DNA of 64,000 nucleotides from Solibacillus palustris (lineage in GTDB: Bacteria > Bacillota > Bacilli > Bacillales_A > Planococcaceae). The stretch lies in assembly GCF_022549215.1 (NCBI RefSeq), contig NZ_JAKZFC010000010.1, positions 25,733 to 89,732 of the forward strand, in the 5' to 3' direction. Shown here in pieces: positions 63,959-64,000 of the stretch. Made by a program: the position numbers and the translations under genes. The notes below the pieces were generated by a model. The model saw only the letters and a list, made by a program, of their open reading frames with translations, had not been told where the DNA came from and did not search any database. Numbering within the stretch: the stretch's first letter is position 1; every line of letters starts with the position of its first letter.

Positions 63959-64000
63959 TCTAATAGTCGTCAGCAGCAAGTTGATAACAAAGCGAAACAA

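Overview
The window looks like a chromosomal stretch from an AT-rich, spore-forming Firmicute of the Planococcaceae (Solibacillus/Lysinibacillus type). This placement is inference from gene content. It rests on a manganese ABC operon ordered as in Bacillus, a YxdL-YxdM-YxeA cassette, S-layer-homology (SLH) proteins with strong Bacillus-type ribosome binding sites, preQ1-I riboswitches, frequent TTG/GTG starts, a probable gamma-type spore protein, and families of intergenic hairpin repeats. No rRNA or tRNA gene is inside the window. The last 80 bases look like the promoter of a strongly expressed operon, possibly rRNA.

Layout. 1-6.7 kb: two membrane proteins, a YkuE-type phosphoesterase, a chemoreceptor, a rhodanese, an AlaX-type alanyl-tRNA editing protein and a small DUF6509-like protein. 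6.8-10.5 kb: a Mn(II)/Zn(II) ABC operon (mntABCD order) headed by a 57-codon membrane-protein gene and a candidate MntR operator. 10.8-15 kb: gamma-glutamyltransferase, a Gfo/Idh/MocA oxidoreductase and a CoA-disulfide-reductase-like enzyme. 15.4-18.4 kb: a Bce-type ABC exporter with YxeA. 18.6-20.3 kb: a deleted D-cysteine desulfhydrase and an SLH protein with a 7 x 39 bp coding repeat. 20.4-22.6 kb: a queuosine-precursor locus (queF, queC, VUT-family transporter) with two separate preQ1-I riboswitches.

22.7-33.4 kb: YcdB/YcdC-type and SIMPL proteins, a spore-protein candidate, a two-component system, an acetamidase/formamidase, hypothetical proteins and a frameshifted CaiB-type CoA-transferase. 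33.6-40 kb: a CAP-domain secreted protein and a 1468-residue SLH surface protein with a long leader and an apparently frameshifted C-terminus. 40.1-42.3 kb: an accessory scar holding an intact TIR-domain gene, the 3' remnant of its upstream partner, and a 5'-truncated phage replication gene. 42.4-57.7 kb: a membrane protein, a YoxD-like reductase, a YgiB/YgiC-like pair, a second two-component system, a YhgE/Pip protein, a PBP4-type enzyme without signal peptide, a DUF418 protein, a NitT/TauT-type ABC transporter and a CoA-pyrophosphatase-type Nudix enzyme. 57.7-64 kb: two chemoreceptors, a 37-residue membrane peptide and an M32 carboxypeptidase.

The least explained signal is a set of modular intergenic repeats at about 4.84, 22.75, 30.0, 31.85, 49.35, 57.70 and 60.1 kb. 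Loops and flanks are conserved while several stems change in a compensatory way between copies. Several copies sit exactly between convergent genes and may act as terminators. The most system-like coding finding is the TIR gene with its decapitated partner. Next come the small protein ahead of mntA and the double preQ1 control of the que locus.
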